The notes: a model not told the origin generated them from the letters alone. DNA of 44,337 nt from Bacillus sp. PK3_68 (GCF_003600835.1 NZ_NQYC01000002.1:307501-351837), one strand, 5' to 3'; positions 16,711-25,191 are shown, numbered from the stretch's first letter. Made by a program: numbers and translations.

Positions 16711-16720
16711 TTTTTATAAA

Positions 16721-16750
16721 TTAATTCAAGAACCGGGCACTTTATCGGAG
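16721..16750 (+). repeat. GGGC palindromic repeat, copy 1
   Basis: TTAATTCAAGAACCGGGCAC followed by TTTATCGGAG. This is a member of the dispersed palindrome family with TTATTC-like ends and a GGGC core. It lies between the permease stop and its terminator. Confidence 0.6.
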
Positions 16751-16755
16751 AAAGA

Positions 16756-16803
16756 AAAAAGCCTAATTTCTCAATGTAAACGCTGAGAAATTGGGTTTTT
16801 TTA
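16756..16803 (+). terminator. Terminator of the Bce-type operon
   Basis: AAAAAAGCC, TAATTTCTCA and their complements form a long stem followed by TTTTTTT. The stem is related to the CCAATTTCTCAAC hairpins at 27262 and 34783. Confidence 0.85.
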
Positions 16804-16852
16804 ATATAGAACTTTGTTAACGTTGTAAATTCACATTTTCCTGATAGTACCC
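16783..16852. repeat. About 70-bp repeat shared with 36552-36622
   Basis: The segment GAGAAATTGGGTTTTTTTA, then TTAACGTTGTAAAT and CTGATAGTACCCC, recurs in the same order at 36552-36622 with about 70-75 percent identity by eye. It overlaps the terminator and the tail of the zinc-ribbon fragment. Either a dispersed repeat or two copies of a gene end. Confidence 0.5.
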
Positions 16853-16980
16853 CTTAAAGAACAATTGCTTTTACAGACAATCCATTTAGATTTATCAACT
16901 TCACATTCATAAATCATCCAGTTATCTGGACTATTCTCAAATAACTCCTTACATTTTGGACATCTAAAAAAGTATGGCCA
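16831..16980 (-). pseudogene. C-terminal fragment of a small zinc-ribbon protein
   Basis: The frame reads CPKCKELFENSPDNWMIYEC and later CKSNCSLRG. Two CxxC-like pairs suggest a zinc ribbon. There is no start; the 5' side is joined to an IS3 fragment near 16971-16980, so insertion of that element probably cut the gene. Confidence 0.45.
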
Positions 16981-17303
16981 TAGCCTTTTTTAAGATTCCT
17001 ACTTCCTGTTTTAACCGAAGGTTTTCTTTCTGAACATCTGCTAACTCTTTCGGTGTCGGGGCCTCTTTCTCCGAATTGATGGGGTTAAAGTCTTTCCCCA
17101 TTTATAAATCGTTACTTCTGATCCGCCATATTCGCTGCTTAGTTCTTTAAATGAGCTGCCGGAAGGATATAAATCCACAATTGTTTTCTTAAAGTCATCA
17201 TTATATTTTTTGCCTGTAGACTTACGTTCCAATTCGGACACATTCTCTCAAAATGATTGTAAGGGCTTAATTAAACTGTGACCACAAAACTATACTAACT
17301 CCA
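16971..17303 (-). mobile_element. 5' fragment of the IS3-family element found intact at 34948
   Basis: The reverse strand starts with the IS left end (TGGAGTTAGTATAGTTTTG) at 17303 and continues into orfA. It begins MSELERKSTGKKYNDDFKKT, as in the intact copy, then loses frame after residue 50 and ends at the sequence GGCTATGGCCATA. orfB and the right end are absent, so this is a dead remnant. Confidence 0.85.
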
Positions 17304-17530
17304 GCACTTAAACTAACGGGGGCTTTAGTTAAAGAAGGAATACTAGAAGGACTCTACAGGACAGGGTTCTTTTTGTTTGCCCCAAAATCAACACCATCGT
17401 TTAACAAATCTTTCGCTGTAAGGATAAGGTTACGTTCGTAAAAGTATACTTTTGCGCAAAAAACCTTTCAGTATGCCTAAGCAACTGAGGCGAAAAGGCT
17501 CAGGTCTGTTGTGATGTGACTTTGAATTGA
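17304..17530. other. Intergenic, no gene recognised
   Basis: Contains CTAACGGGGGCTTTAGTTAA at about 17312-17331, a segment I associate with Bacillus intergenic repeats, and an imperfect hairpin further on. No supported reading frame. Confidence 0.4.
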
Positions 17531-17645
17531 AATAAAGTTCGATCATTTATAAAAAAGTCTGATCGTTTATAATAAAGTTTGATCAAAAATCCTGTATTGA
17601 AATGCAGGTTTTTTTCTTATTCCGCAAATGGGCCATTTAATTGAA
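17531..17645 (+). repeat. Composite repeat: three 20-bp units, hairpin, GGGCC palindrome
   Basis: Three tandem 20-bp units start at 17531, 17551 and 17571 (AATAAAGTTCGATCATTTAT, AAAAAAGTCTGATCGTTTAT, AATAAAGTTTGATCAAAAAT). A hairpin with CCTGTATT/AATGCAGG and a T run follows at about 17591-17615. Then comes TTATTCCGCAAATGGGCC ending TTTAATTGAATAC at 17618-17645. The same order recurs at 24779, 41290 and 42490. Confidence 0.8.
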
Positions 17646-17712
17646 TACAACTTAAGTGTATATTTGTAACAGAAGATTTTTCATGCCTTATTAAGCAAGA
17701 AAGGAAATGAAA

Positions 17713-18192
17713 ATGCGAATTTTATCAGCCAATCAGCTACAAGAAAACAAGGTCAATGATTTTTTTATTGAGCATTGGGGAAGCCCGGAAATGGTCATTT
17801 CGAGCGGGATATTTGATTGTACAAAATTAAAAGGGTTTGCCGTAGTAAACGAAAAAGAAGTAATAGTTGGATACATAACATACGTTATTGGCTCGAATGA
17901 GTGTGAAATAATTTCTTTAGATAGCATTGAAGAGGGGAAAGGGATTGGATCGACTTTACTTCAAAAGGTGGAACAGACGGCAAAAGAAGAAGGCTGCAAT
18001 ATGATAAAACTGATCACCACGAATGATAATTTACATGCGTTAAAATTTTATCAAAAACGAGGCTATTATTTAACAGAACTTTATAGAGGTGCTGTTGTTG
18101 AGGCGAGAAAACTAAAGCCTGAAATTCCTGACCTGGGTAATGACGGTATCCCAGTTCACGATGAAATCCTTCTCACTAAACTGTTAGATTAA
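17713..18192 (+). CDS. GNAT-family N-acetyltransferase
   Basis: A 159-residue acetyl-CoA-dependent N-acetyltransferase. The GNAT core includes the beta4 strand and the acetyl-CoA loop IEEGKGIGSTLLQKVEQTAK, which follows the Q/RxxGxG/A pattern, and the C-terminal NLHALKFYQKRGYYL segment. ATG 17713 is preferred over 17707 because AAAGGA ends at 17705, which leaves a 7-base gap only for 17713. The C-terminal extension ending HDEILLTKLLD is common in Bacillus members. The substrate is unknown. It appears to be a single-gene unit. Confidence 0.9.
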   Translation: MRILSANQLQENKVNDFFIEHWGSPEMVISSGIFDCTKLKGFAVVNEKEVIVGYITYVIGSNECEIISLDSIEEGKGIGSTLLQKVEQTAKEEGCNMIKLITTNDNLHALKFYQKRGYYLTELYRGAVVEARKLKPEIPDLGNDGIPVHDEILLTKLLD

Positions 18193-18264
18193 CGAGCATA
18201 GTTAAAGTATTAGAAACAGCTATCTCAATGTCTACTAGAGTTCCAGCTGTTAGGAAAATCAATT

Positions 18265-18634
18265 ACTTCCAGCTTTTTTCTTATCTCTAAACTCTGGTTT
18301 AATGCGTCCATAAGCTTCTGATCTCGAGCCTCTAGTTTATGGTCTCTGTATTCTTGTTGCTTTTTCATCTGTTCAAGCAAGTTCTCATTCATTTCTCATT
18401 CTTTTCTCATCTCTTTTCGAAGTTGTACAAAGGCTTCTCCTTGCTTTTGTATGACTTCTGATAGATTTATGTTCACCTGTTTCTCATTCTCTTCTACAGT
18501 TATACTTATGGGTACTCTTAGACTCGACAAAGCATTATCTACTTCTTCAACATTCTTGCCCTCTGAATACAAGTTCCTAATTTTTTGGATAATCTCTATG
18601 GATTCATCTGAAACAAGGTAGGAGTTGTATTTTT
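18265..18634 (-). pseudogene. MerR-like/DUF3967 remnant, second copy
   Basis: The reverse strand encodes YLVSDESIEIIQKIRNLYSE, then GKNVEEVDNALSSLRVPISI and VNINLSEVIQKQGEAFVQLR. Stops and a frameshift fall in the coiled coil, and a DUF3967-like segment follows. It is closely similar to the remnant at 3065-3371 but extends further upstream. The start and the winged helix are missing. Confidence 0.75.
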
Positions 18635-18905
18635 TTCATGAGAAGATGAGGGGAATGCTTATTCATATACCGTCTGGTTGTTAACCAATTCCCCACTTTT
18701 TTATGTTGTTTTATTCTAGCAAATATAAGGGATAACCTCCACTTTTCTCATGAGAATTCTTATGAGTTTTCTCGCTTGCTCATGTATTTGGAAAATCAAT
18801 AATCATTCGTGCAAGGGCAGAAAAGAACTTCAATAATTAACTAAATGAGGGTATTGTGGTAATATGTGGGTTGCGGTGGTTGTGGGATAATTAGGAGGAA
18901 TTCAT
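18635..18905. other. Intergenic region upstream of a small membrane protein
   Basis: Contains TCTCATGAGAATTCTTATGA, a partly palindromic stretch near 18738-18757. No coding region recognised. The strong ribosome binding site TTAGGAGGAATTCA at 18890-18903 belongs to the next gene. Confidence 0.4.
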
Positions 18906-19190
18906 TTGTCGAGGGATAATATAAAAGGGTTAATTTTTCTTTCAATTTTATTAGTAGTAGGAGGTTTCATTCTAATGTTTTCAAGTATTTCTTTTGGAAC
19001 CTCTTTAGGCGATTCATGGCTTATGAAGCAAAACGAAGGGATGGCTGATACTCATCAATACAACATGATTATTAAGACATATATAAATAACTTTGTAATT
19101 ATTGGTAGTATATCGTTGTGCTTTGGCTTACTACTAGCTATGCTCACTTATTTTACACCTTTGTTTTTAAGAAAAAATAAGAGGAATTAA
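18906..19190 (+). CDS. Small membrane protein, two helices
   Basis: A 94-residue protein with two hydrophobic segments (GLIFLSILLVVGGFILMFSS and IIGSISLCFGLLLAMLTYF) joined by a polar loop of about 40 residues. It ends with a basic tail LRKNKRN. The UUG start at 18906 is supported by AGGAGGAATTCA just upstream. Family not recognised. Another small exported protein gene follows 65 bases downstream. Confidence 0.75.
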   Translation: MSRDNIKGLIFLSILLVVGGFILMFSSISFGTSLGDSWLMKQNEGMADTHQYNMIIKTYINNFVIIGSISLCFGLLLAMLTYFTPLFLRKNKRN

Positions 19191-19255
19191 AAAATATCCG
19201 GTTTCTATATACATAAACGGTTTTTAGTTAATGAAGAAGGGCATGGAGGGGTTTT

Positions 19256-19603
19256 TTGATAAAAAGAATGCTTTTGATTTTTATCACAGTACTTGTTCTT
19301 TTACTTCTCATAAGTTCACCGATTATATTTCAGGAAGGAAACCCTGTTCCACTTGCTATTGGCATGGCAAAGTTACAAATCACTGATGAGAGTGTTGTAG
19401 GAATCCCAGGTGAGACCAAGCGTTATTTGATAAGAGTTACTTCTGAAGGAGATCAACGATTTATTGATTTTATGGATTCAAAAGAGTGGAGATTTAAAGA
19501 CCAAGCGGGAGCCTCTCTCTTTTTTACCAAAAATAATAAAGACTTGGTTGTCGAAAGTGCCATGTATACAACAAAATATAGAGTTTATACATTTGTGCAA
19601 TAA
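19256..19603 (+). CDS. Small membrane-anchored protein
   Basis: A 115-residue protein with an N-terminal membrane anchor (MLLIFITVLVLLLLISSPII) and a polar domain of about 85 residues containing ETKRYLIRVTSEGDQRFIDF and the tail TTKYRVYTFVQ. The UUG start at 19256 has GGAGGGG about 6 bases upstream. Likely faces the cell exterior. No family recognised. Confidence 0.75.
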   Translation: MIKRMLLIFITVLVLLLLISSPIIFQEGNPVPLAIGMAKLQITDESVVGIPGETKRYLIRVTSEGDQRFIDFMDSKEWRFKDQAGASLFFTKNNKDLVVESAMYTTKYRVYTFVQ

Positions 19604-19731
19604 GATCTAATGCCACATAATGATGATCGTGTTGTACTCGAAATGATAAAGTCTAAGCTATTTTACTATGTGTTTATTGAATTAACAGAGAAGATCAGTT
19701 CGTAAGAGGCAAGTCATAGATGTGCAGAGAT

Positions 19732-19820
19732 AATAAAGTTCTTTAATTTACAATAAAGTCATTTAAAAAATAATATAGTTATTTATACTTGTGTTCTACA
19801 ACTGAGCCAAATTGTTTAAG
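19732..19820 (+). repeat. Composite repeat: three 20-bp units plus degenerate palindrome
   Basis: Units begin at 19732, 19752 and 19772, each starting AATAAAGT or AATATAGT. TTCTACAACTGAGCCAAATT at 19794-19813 then matches the GGGCC palindrome of other copies in the same position. No hairpin separates the two parts here. The copy ends about 17 bases before the DUF3923 gene. Confidence 0.7.
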
Positions 19821-19837
19821 AAATGAGGAATGATAAT

Positions 19838-20065
19838 GTGAAAAAACGATGGGCTTCTTGGTGGATTGCCAACATTATTTGGATTGTCCTTTTTGCAGCA
19901 GGAACAGTGGTTGTTTGGACAAGAGAGATTGATGGCGCTGGTGTTACTCAAACACCTGAGCTAAAACTAGTAGCTTTTATAGTATTATTGATTGCGTTTA
20001 TAATTCCACTAAGTATACAGATTGTATGGCTGGTTGTTAATTTGAAAAAGGCTAAAAAGAATTAA
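19838..20065 (+). CDS. DUF3923-family small membrane protein
   Basis: A 75-residue protein with two membrane helices (IANIIWIVLFAAGTVVVW and LVAFIVLLIAFIIPLSIQIV) separated by the conserved loop REIDGAGVTQTPELK, the hallmark of Bacillus DUF3923 proteins. It ends in a lysine-rich tail. The GTG start at 19838 was chosen because AGGA at 19826-19829 lies 8 bases upstream; an in-frame ATG at 19823 would overlap that site. The function of the family is unknown. Confidence 0.8.
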   Translation: MKKRWASWWIANIIWIVLFAAGTVVVWTREIDGAGVTQTPELKLVAFIVLLIAFIIPLSIQIVWLVVNLKKAKKN

Positions 20066-20177
20066 GCAAAAGGCGCAATTCTGAAAAAGGATAGGGGCTA
20101 TTTTTTCAATCTCCTGTTTGACTGTTCACAGTACAATTTATCTATATAAGAATAAGTAAAATATTGGAGGTAGTAGT

Positions 20178-21041
20178 TTGGATTCGATGACTCATACCTT
20201 ATTCGGACTAACATTGTACGGAGCAGTTGATAAAAGAAACTTGGATAAAAATCATAAACGTGCTTATTTGGTGACAACGGTAGGGGCAAGCTTAATTCCC
20301 GATATAGATGTTATTTCTCGTTTGTGGGATACTTCAGGGCAATATCAGATGTGGCATAGAGGTATCACGCATTCTATTTTCCTAACACCACTATGGGCAG
20401 TCTTATTCTTTTTGATTTGTGCTGCTATTTTCAAGATAAAAGATAAAAAGCTATTTTTACTTGGATGGTTGGCTGTGTTTATTCATGACACTAGTGATCT
20501 GTTTAATGCTTGGGGGACAGGTTATTTGGAACCTTTTTCAAATAATCGAATTACCTTCGGAACCATTCCCATTATTGATTTTGTATTCTGGATCATCATA
20601 GGGGTTGCTTTTATTTTATCGAAAAAAAAACAAACAAAAGTCGCCTTATTATTTTAAAATGGCTTGGGCATTTATGAGTCTTCATCTTATTATTCAAAGT
20701 ACTCAAGGGTTCCTCATTTATAACCAATATGATGAAAATATGATCAGGTCGCTCTTTCTGCTGATTTTGTCCCTTGGACATATTCAGTCATTGTTAAACA
20801 AAATGATACCGTGACTATTTTTCAGGATAATCTATTTCAGGAAGAGAAAGAACAATCTGTTTTATTTTCTAATAAAGATGCGGCTCTTGACTATTTATTC
20901 TCTCAACGTCCTGAAGCCAAAACACTCTATGAATGGTCACCTTTTGTTGCTTTAGTAGATGATGGGAAGGTGTTGGGATTATACGATCCACGTTTTTACC
21001 GTGATGGACAGTCGTTTCTATTTGAATATATTGAAAAATAA
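20178..21041 (+). pseudogene. YdjM/DUF457-type metal-dependent hydrolase, frameshifted twice
   Basis: A membrane-bound hydrolase of the YdjM (LexA-regulated inner membrane) type. The metal-ligand motifs are present: MTHTLFG at the start, LIPDIDV, HRGITHSIF and HDTSDLFNAWGT. The frame shifts near the A run at 20622-20630 (one A too many) and shifts back near 20770-20775. The middle part (PYYFKMAWAFMS) and the end (VKQNDTVTIFQDNLFQEE) therefore lie in different frames. The repaired length of about 287 residues is close to normal. Both changes sit in short homopolymers, so sequencing error is possible. The UUG start at 20178 follows GGAGG. Confidence 0.8.
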
Positions 21042-21188
21042 AACGGAGTAGGATTAACTAATGATGATTCTACTTCTCTCAAGTCATTTATGAACAGCAT
21101 TATATATATAAATTAGTCTATATCATAAATATCATAGGTAGAAAATGATCAATCTTTTTTATAAAAACCAACGTTAAATCTGCTGGAT

Positions 21189-21236
21189 AAGAATCGATTT
21201 TTGATTCCTCTTTTTTCAAAATCGATTCTTTTTTAT
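21189..21236 (+). terminator. Strong terminator with conserved loop
   Basis: AAGAATCGATTTT and AAAATCGATTCTT form a 13-bp stem with a T-rich tail. The loop part TTTTTTCAAAAT recurs in hairpins at 36459 and 41066. Part of the dispersed repeat set. Confidence 0.8.
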
Positions 21237-21644
21237 TTCTAGCAAAATGCTGGCTTATAGGGCAGTTTTGATCAAACTTACTTTAAAGCAACGCTTTCAT
21301 TAGAGATTCCCTTTCTGTTAAGTGCTATTTTGCATACCCAACTTTGAAGCTTGAGTGCTAAATTATTTACATTTAATCATTTTTAGAACTATTTAGATCT
21401 ACCTAGCAAAAAGGCGGCTGCTTATTGTTAAGTAATTACACTCCACTCCACTGTAGAAGATCAAAGGCCATTAAAGATGTGGTACATTTATTGAACTTCG
21501 GCAGCAGTACATTAAATAATAGAGAAGGATACTTTATGCTATGTAATTGTACATGCTAGAATTAAAGAAAGAAAAATAATTGAGGGACTTAAGATCGGAG
21601 TGGTAAAGAGAGTAGCCCAAATTAAAGTTTAGAAGGTGTTGTTT
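21237..21644. other. Intergenic region with repeat fragments
   Basis: Contains GGGCAGTTTTGATCAAACTT at 21260-21279, a reverse-orientation 20-bp unit, and AAGTGCTATTTTGCAT at 21322-21337, shared with 27236 and 34751. The last 200 bases carry no recognised motif except AGAAGGTG before the next gene. Confidence 0.45.
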
Positions 21645-23476
21645 ATGCCAGACTGGTCTTATCATCCATTGAAAAAATTTTTACTGGATAAAATAAGCCC
21701 GAAAACAAGCAGAGAGTTTCTTCATAAATCTATGAGTACAATAGCATCTACTCCTGGCGGTCGAGGTCTTATTGGGTTTTTAGGGCATATGAACCCCCAA
21801 GGGAATTTCAGAAGGAAATTTATCATACTAGATTTCCTTCTCCTATTGGATTAAGTGGCCATATTGATCCTAATTTGTCAGGTATTAAAGCCTTCCAAGA
21901 ATTAGGGTTTGGGTTTGTAGAAATAGGGCCAATTGTATTAAACGAACCTAAAAATCAAATAAAACCAAGAAGAGAAAATAGTCATATTTTGTTTTCTAAT
22001 CATCAAGAGAAAGTTCCTCTCAAACTGGCAATCAAAAAACTAACAAGATTGAATATTCGAATTCCCGTATTCGCCAAGATAGATGCACAAGTAAAAAGAA
22101 ATGAATGGGACATAATTGTACAACATTTAACACCTTTTGTAGATGCTTTTGTCGGAACAAGTGAGCAGATTATCCCATACGTAGAGGAAAGTTTAATATG
22201 TTTAGAGCATTCTTTTTATGTATCTTTTTCTGCTGATGAAATGAACGAAAAAAAATCAGAAATAGGGACATTAATACAGCATACAAGTATTGGGGGTATT
22301 GTCATAGAGGCTCCTCGTCGAATTGAGGGCAGCTATTGGCGCGAAGTTGCAAATGCAAATGAATGCCTAGCTAAATTGGTAAAACAGGTTAAAGATTTAC
22401 ATCCCAAGCTAATGATCATAACTTCTGGTGGAGTGGAGACACCGGAGGAGGCCTGTGCTTTAGTTGGTGCTGGTGCAGATCTGTTAATGCTAACAGATGG
22501 ATATGTAAAAGCTGGGCCAGGGTTACCGAAGCGAATTCATGAACGATTGTTATATGAAAAAGTCCAACCTATTAAAAATCCAAACTGGTACTGGTCATTT
22601 CTATTTGGTCTCTCCATATTAGTTGGAGGAATCATCGCCTTATATATTGCATTCACAAGTATTGTCCTCCCTTATGATGAATCGTTTATCGGACTGTCAA
22701 AAGCAGATATCTTTCAAATAAATCCTCTCATCTTATCATTTATGTCCCATGACAGAATAGCGCTGGCTGGAACAATGATATCTGGAGGAATATTGTATAT
22801 CCAGCTTGCCCGACATGGAATTAAATATAACATGCATTGGGCAAGGATTGCTTTTCATAGTGCAGCAATCGTAGGATTTCTTGGTATTTTTCTTTTTATC
22901 GGCTTCGGTTACTTTGATTGGTTACACGGTTTATTTTGGCTGTTCTTATTGCCGATATATTATTTTAGTTTTAGGGAAGGAAAAAGAGTCACAGGTACCC
23001 CGTCCTCCATTCATGGAAAGAATGATAAAGAGTGGCAATACGGCCTTTATGGACAACTCATGTTTATTACACTAGGATTTTTAATATTAGCAGGCGGTAT
23101 AGTGATCTCTACAATAGGTGCATCCAAAGTTTTTGTGCCAACAGATCTAAGCTTCTTGTGCATGTCATCTCAGATGTTAGATCGTATTAGTAACAATTTG
23201 ATTCCCCTTATTGCACATGACCGAGCAGGATTTGGCAGTGCCCTTGTAAGTGTTGGTTTGCTTGTTCTAATGCTTTCCTTATGGGGGTTTAGAGAAGGGG
23301 AACAATGGGTTTGGAATACCCTTGCTGCCGGGGCATTACCTGCGTTTATAGCGGGGATTGGAACCCATATATATATTGGATATACAACCTTTATACATTT
23401 ACTTCCCGTTTACTTTTTAGTCATTTTATATGTATTCGGATTAGCATTATCCTATCCTTTCTTAAAAAGGAAATAA
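21645..23476 (+). pseudogene. DHODH-like barrel fused to a duplicated membrane domain (one frameshift)
   Basis: The first part matches the N-terminus of class 2 dihydroorotate dehydrogenases (PDWSYHPLKKFLLDK, later GGRGLIGFLGHMNP). Joined in frame it continues SPIGLSGHIDPNLSGIKAFQ and GFGFVEIGPIV, then GGVETPEEACALVGAGADLL near the barrel end, where FMN phosphate binds in the family. From about residue 305 a membrane region follows, made of two similar halves, each with an SHDR/AHDR motif and about four helices. One C is missing in the C run near 21792-21796; with it restored the protein is about 610 residues. DHODH enzymes do not normally carry such a C-terminal domain. Enzymatic role unproven. 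Confidence 0.75.
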
Positions 23477-23478
23477 AG

Positions 23479-23508
23479 CAGCCGTATCCAAAAATGGATA
23501 CGGCTTTC
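23479..23508 (+). terminator. Terminator after the DHODH-like gene
   Basis: AGCCGTATCC and GGATACGGCT form a 10-bp stem with a 6-base loop and a short T run, starting just after the stop codon. Confidence 0.9.
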
Positions 23509-23669
23509 ACATCAGATAATGATAGATCTGCAAGAAAATCCTCTCAGCATGCAATAACGTCCGTTTGCTGGAGATCAAAGATCTTTGAAGTTAGTTTCAC
23601 TCATTGAACTTTTAGCCTCCGCTATTTCAAAAAGAACATCATGAAAGGATAAGCAACTAAACCGAGTAC

Positions 23670-23703
23670 TTATTCAAGAATTCGGCTTGATCACTGAATA
23701 AAT
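23670..23703 (+). repeat. Palindromic repeat copy with TTATTCAAG/TGAATAA ends
   Basis: CTTATTCAAGAATTCGGCTT and then GATCACTGAATAAA. The ends are inverted copies; the core is TCGGC instead of GGGCC. Confidence 0.65.
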
Positions 23704-23751
23704 TAGGAGAGTTCTTTTCATTCATTTTATAAATAAGATTCCATAAAGCGT

Positions 23752-23782
23752 AAAAGCCCTGCTCCGTGTGAACAGGGCTTTT
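23752..23782. terminator. Bidirectional terminator
   Basis: AAAAGCCCTG and CAGGGCTTTT form a 10-bp stem with an 11-base loop. It serves the minus-strand gene remnant at 23826. Confidence 0.88.
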
Positions 23783-23825
23783 CGTAATTAAACAATATTC
23801 CTATCTTTCTTTATGATTTCAGAGA

Positions 23826-24029
23826 TCAGTGTTGATTAAACGAAGTTGTTTGCTGATTCTGTTGGTTTTGCTGAGATTGCTGGGAACTTAATTGTTTTAG
23901 TCGCTGCTGAGATTGGTCAATCTGTTGAGTCATTTGATTAAGGACATTAAATGATTGGAGGTTTTGCCCCACACCTTGCAGCATTTGAGCTGCTTGTTGG
24001 ATGGTTCCCAGGAGTTGCTGAAAAGTTTG
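23826..24029 (-). pseudogene. Gln-rich C-terminal fragment (spore-coat-like)
   Basis: An open frame of 67 codons without start reads QQLLGTIQQAAQMLQGVGQN and then a glutamine-rich tail (QQSQQNQQNQQ). Such Gln-rich tails with TIQQAAxMxQ helices occur in Bacillus spore-coat or VrrA/YqfQ-like proteins. The frame is cut at 24029; just beyond lies an AATAAAGTTGTTTTT unit at 24053, so the 5' part was probably lost by rearrangement at a repeat. Confidence 0.5.
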
Positions 24030-24106
24030 TTATAGTCTTTTATTTAAAGGTACAATAAAGTTGTTTTTCGCTGATGAATCCTCATTTTAGGATTTTCTAT
24101 AATCGT

Positions 24107-24616
24107 TCATTTATCTCCTATAAATTTTAAAAATCTATGGTTCCATATATTTTCATAAAAATCAATCGTCTCTTTTGCAGACATAAATGGATTATTCAAA
24201 GTAGAGGTTGCTTTCTGTACCATGAAATTTTCGTATCCTAATCCATGAGCAAATTTAATCGTAGCATCCATACAGTATTCTGTTTGAGCACCGCAAAATT
24301 CAATACTCTGTACAGTTAATTGGTCTAAAAGACTTTTTAAGTTTGTTTTGTAAAAAGAATTCGCATGTATTTTCCTTACAAAAAAATCTTGTTCTTGAAC
24401 ATCTAGATTGGCATGAATAGTCCATGGTTCTTCTTCAGGTACTAATTCTTCATCACAGTGTTGAACAAAAATGATTGGTTTATGTAATTCTCTATATAAA
24501 GCGATTCTATCATTTACTTTATTAAGCAAATTTTGTAAATCGAATAAATGATCTCCACTGTAACAAACACCATTTTGTATATCTATAACGATTAAAACAT
24601 CAGCACAAGTCTCCAT
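24107..24616 (-). CDS. Isochorismatase-family cysteine hydrolase
   Basis: A 169-residue hydrolase with the catalytic triad visible: Asp12 in VLIVIDIQNG, Lys in FFVRKIHANSF and Cys in IEFCGAQTEYCMDAT. The cis-peptide Gly-Ala preceding the second half is also present. Family members hydrolyse amides such as nicotinamide or N-carbamoyl compounds; the substrate here is not deducible. ATG 24616 was chosen because AGAGGT precedes it by 6-7 bases; a longer frame to 24661 lacks this. Transcribed alone, opposite to the SMR operon. Confidence 0.9.
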   Translation of the reverse strand: METCADVLIVIDIQNGVCYSGDHLFDLQNLLNKVNDRIALYRELHKPIIFVQHCDEELVPEEEPWTIHANLDVQEQDFFVRKIHANSFYKTNLKSLLDQLTVQSIEFCGAQTEYCMDATIKFAHGLGYENFMVQKATSTLNNPFMSAKETIDFYENIWNHRFLKFIGDK

Positions 24617-24714
24617 TATTTTTACCTCTTTCATTTTGCAATATGCTAATGATTCTATCAATTAAGGATATGCTATACAAGCAACATAAAAAGGTGATAT
24701 GAATCTCTAATTTC

Positions 24715-24756
24715 TGGAGTTAGTATAGTTTCATGGACAAAGTTTAATCAAGTCCT
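24715..24756 (+). mobile_element. Left-end fragment of the IS3 element
   Basis: TGGAGTTAGTATAGTTTCAT followed by GGACAAAGTTTAATCAAGTC matches the left end of the intact IS at 34948-34990 nearly base for base. Nothing else of the element follows, so only about 42 bases remain. Confidence 0.75.
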
Positions 24757-24778
24757 GTTTAAAAAATGCGAAGTTTAA

Positions 24779-24878
24779 AATAAAGTTATGACGTTAATAA
24801 AAAGTTAAATTAAAAATCCTGCTTTTGATATACAGGATTTTTCCTTGCTCCACAATCGGGTCAGAATGTTGAGTAAAG
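24779..24878 (+). repeat. Composite repeat: 20-bp units, hairpin, palindrome
   Basis: A unit AATAAAGTTATGACGTTAAT at 24779-24798 is followed by a partial unit. A hairpin AAAATCCTG..CAGGATTTTT spans 24813-24842. Then CTTGCTCCACAATCGGGTCA and GAATGTTGAGTAAAG complete the set. Same order as at 17531. Confidence 0.75.
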
Positions 24879-24943
24879 TAATCTCCTATTCCTATATATT
24901 GTGATCAAATGTACTAACACTAAAAGGAGAACTTAGTTTGTCT

Positions 24944-24980
24944 CCTATATCCCTATCAAGATATAGGGGTTGTATTTTTA
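24944..24980 (+). terminator. Hairpin with T run
   Basis: CCTATATC pairs with GATATAGG, followed by GGTTGTATTTTT. It lies upstream of the SMR operon and may isolate it from read-through. Confidence 0.55.
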
Positions 24981-24999
24981 AGTTTCTTATTATAAAATC

Positions 25000-25149
25000 T
25001 AACTAACATTAGGTAAATTTTATAAGCATTATTATAAAGTCTAATTTAGAAGCTTTTGTATTTATTAATTGAGTTATTTGAAGGAGGGACCTTAATGAAG
25101 GGATAAAGTCATAATTTTTTCCGCTGTAAAATCTAACGAACATTAGTTA
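25000..25149 (+). promoter_or_regulatory. Duplicated operator region of the SMR operon
   Basis: TAACTAACATTAGGTA at 25000-25015 and TAACGAACATTAGTTA at 25134-25149 are two copies of a partly palindromic site (AACnAAnnTTnGTT form), both within a longer shared segment TAAAATCTAAC..AACATTAG. Between them, at 25081-25104, a GGAGGGACC site precedes a 3-codon frame (ATG AAG GGA TAA). The sites fit binding by the TetR protein encoded at 25883. Operator function is inference. Confidence 0.5.
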
Positions 25150-25191
25150 ATTTCACGTAACTAAATATATTTGGAAGAAGGAGAGATTCTA

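Noticed and set aside
17531-17590. 20-bp tandem units as a CRISPR array
   Set aside because: The unit is only 20 bases with no separate repeat and spacer of 25-40 bases, there are at most four units and no cas genes are present.
20605-21041. Two separate small genes after the YdjM-like frame
   Set aside because: Their translations continue the same hydrolase when frameshifts are repaired, and neither has its own ribosome binding site.
25000-25190. Guanidine (ykkC-type) riboswitch upstream of the SMR genes
   Set aside because: The conserved ykkC sequence blocks are not visible; only TetR-like sites and AT-rich DNA are seen.
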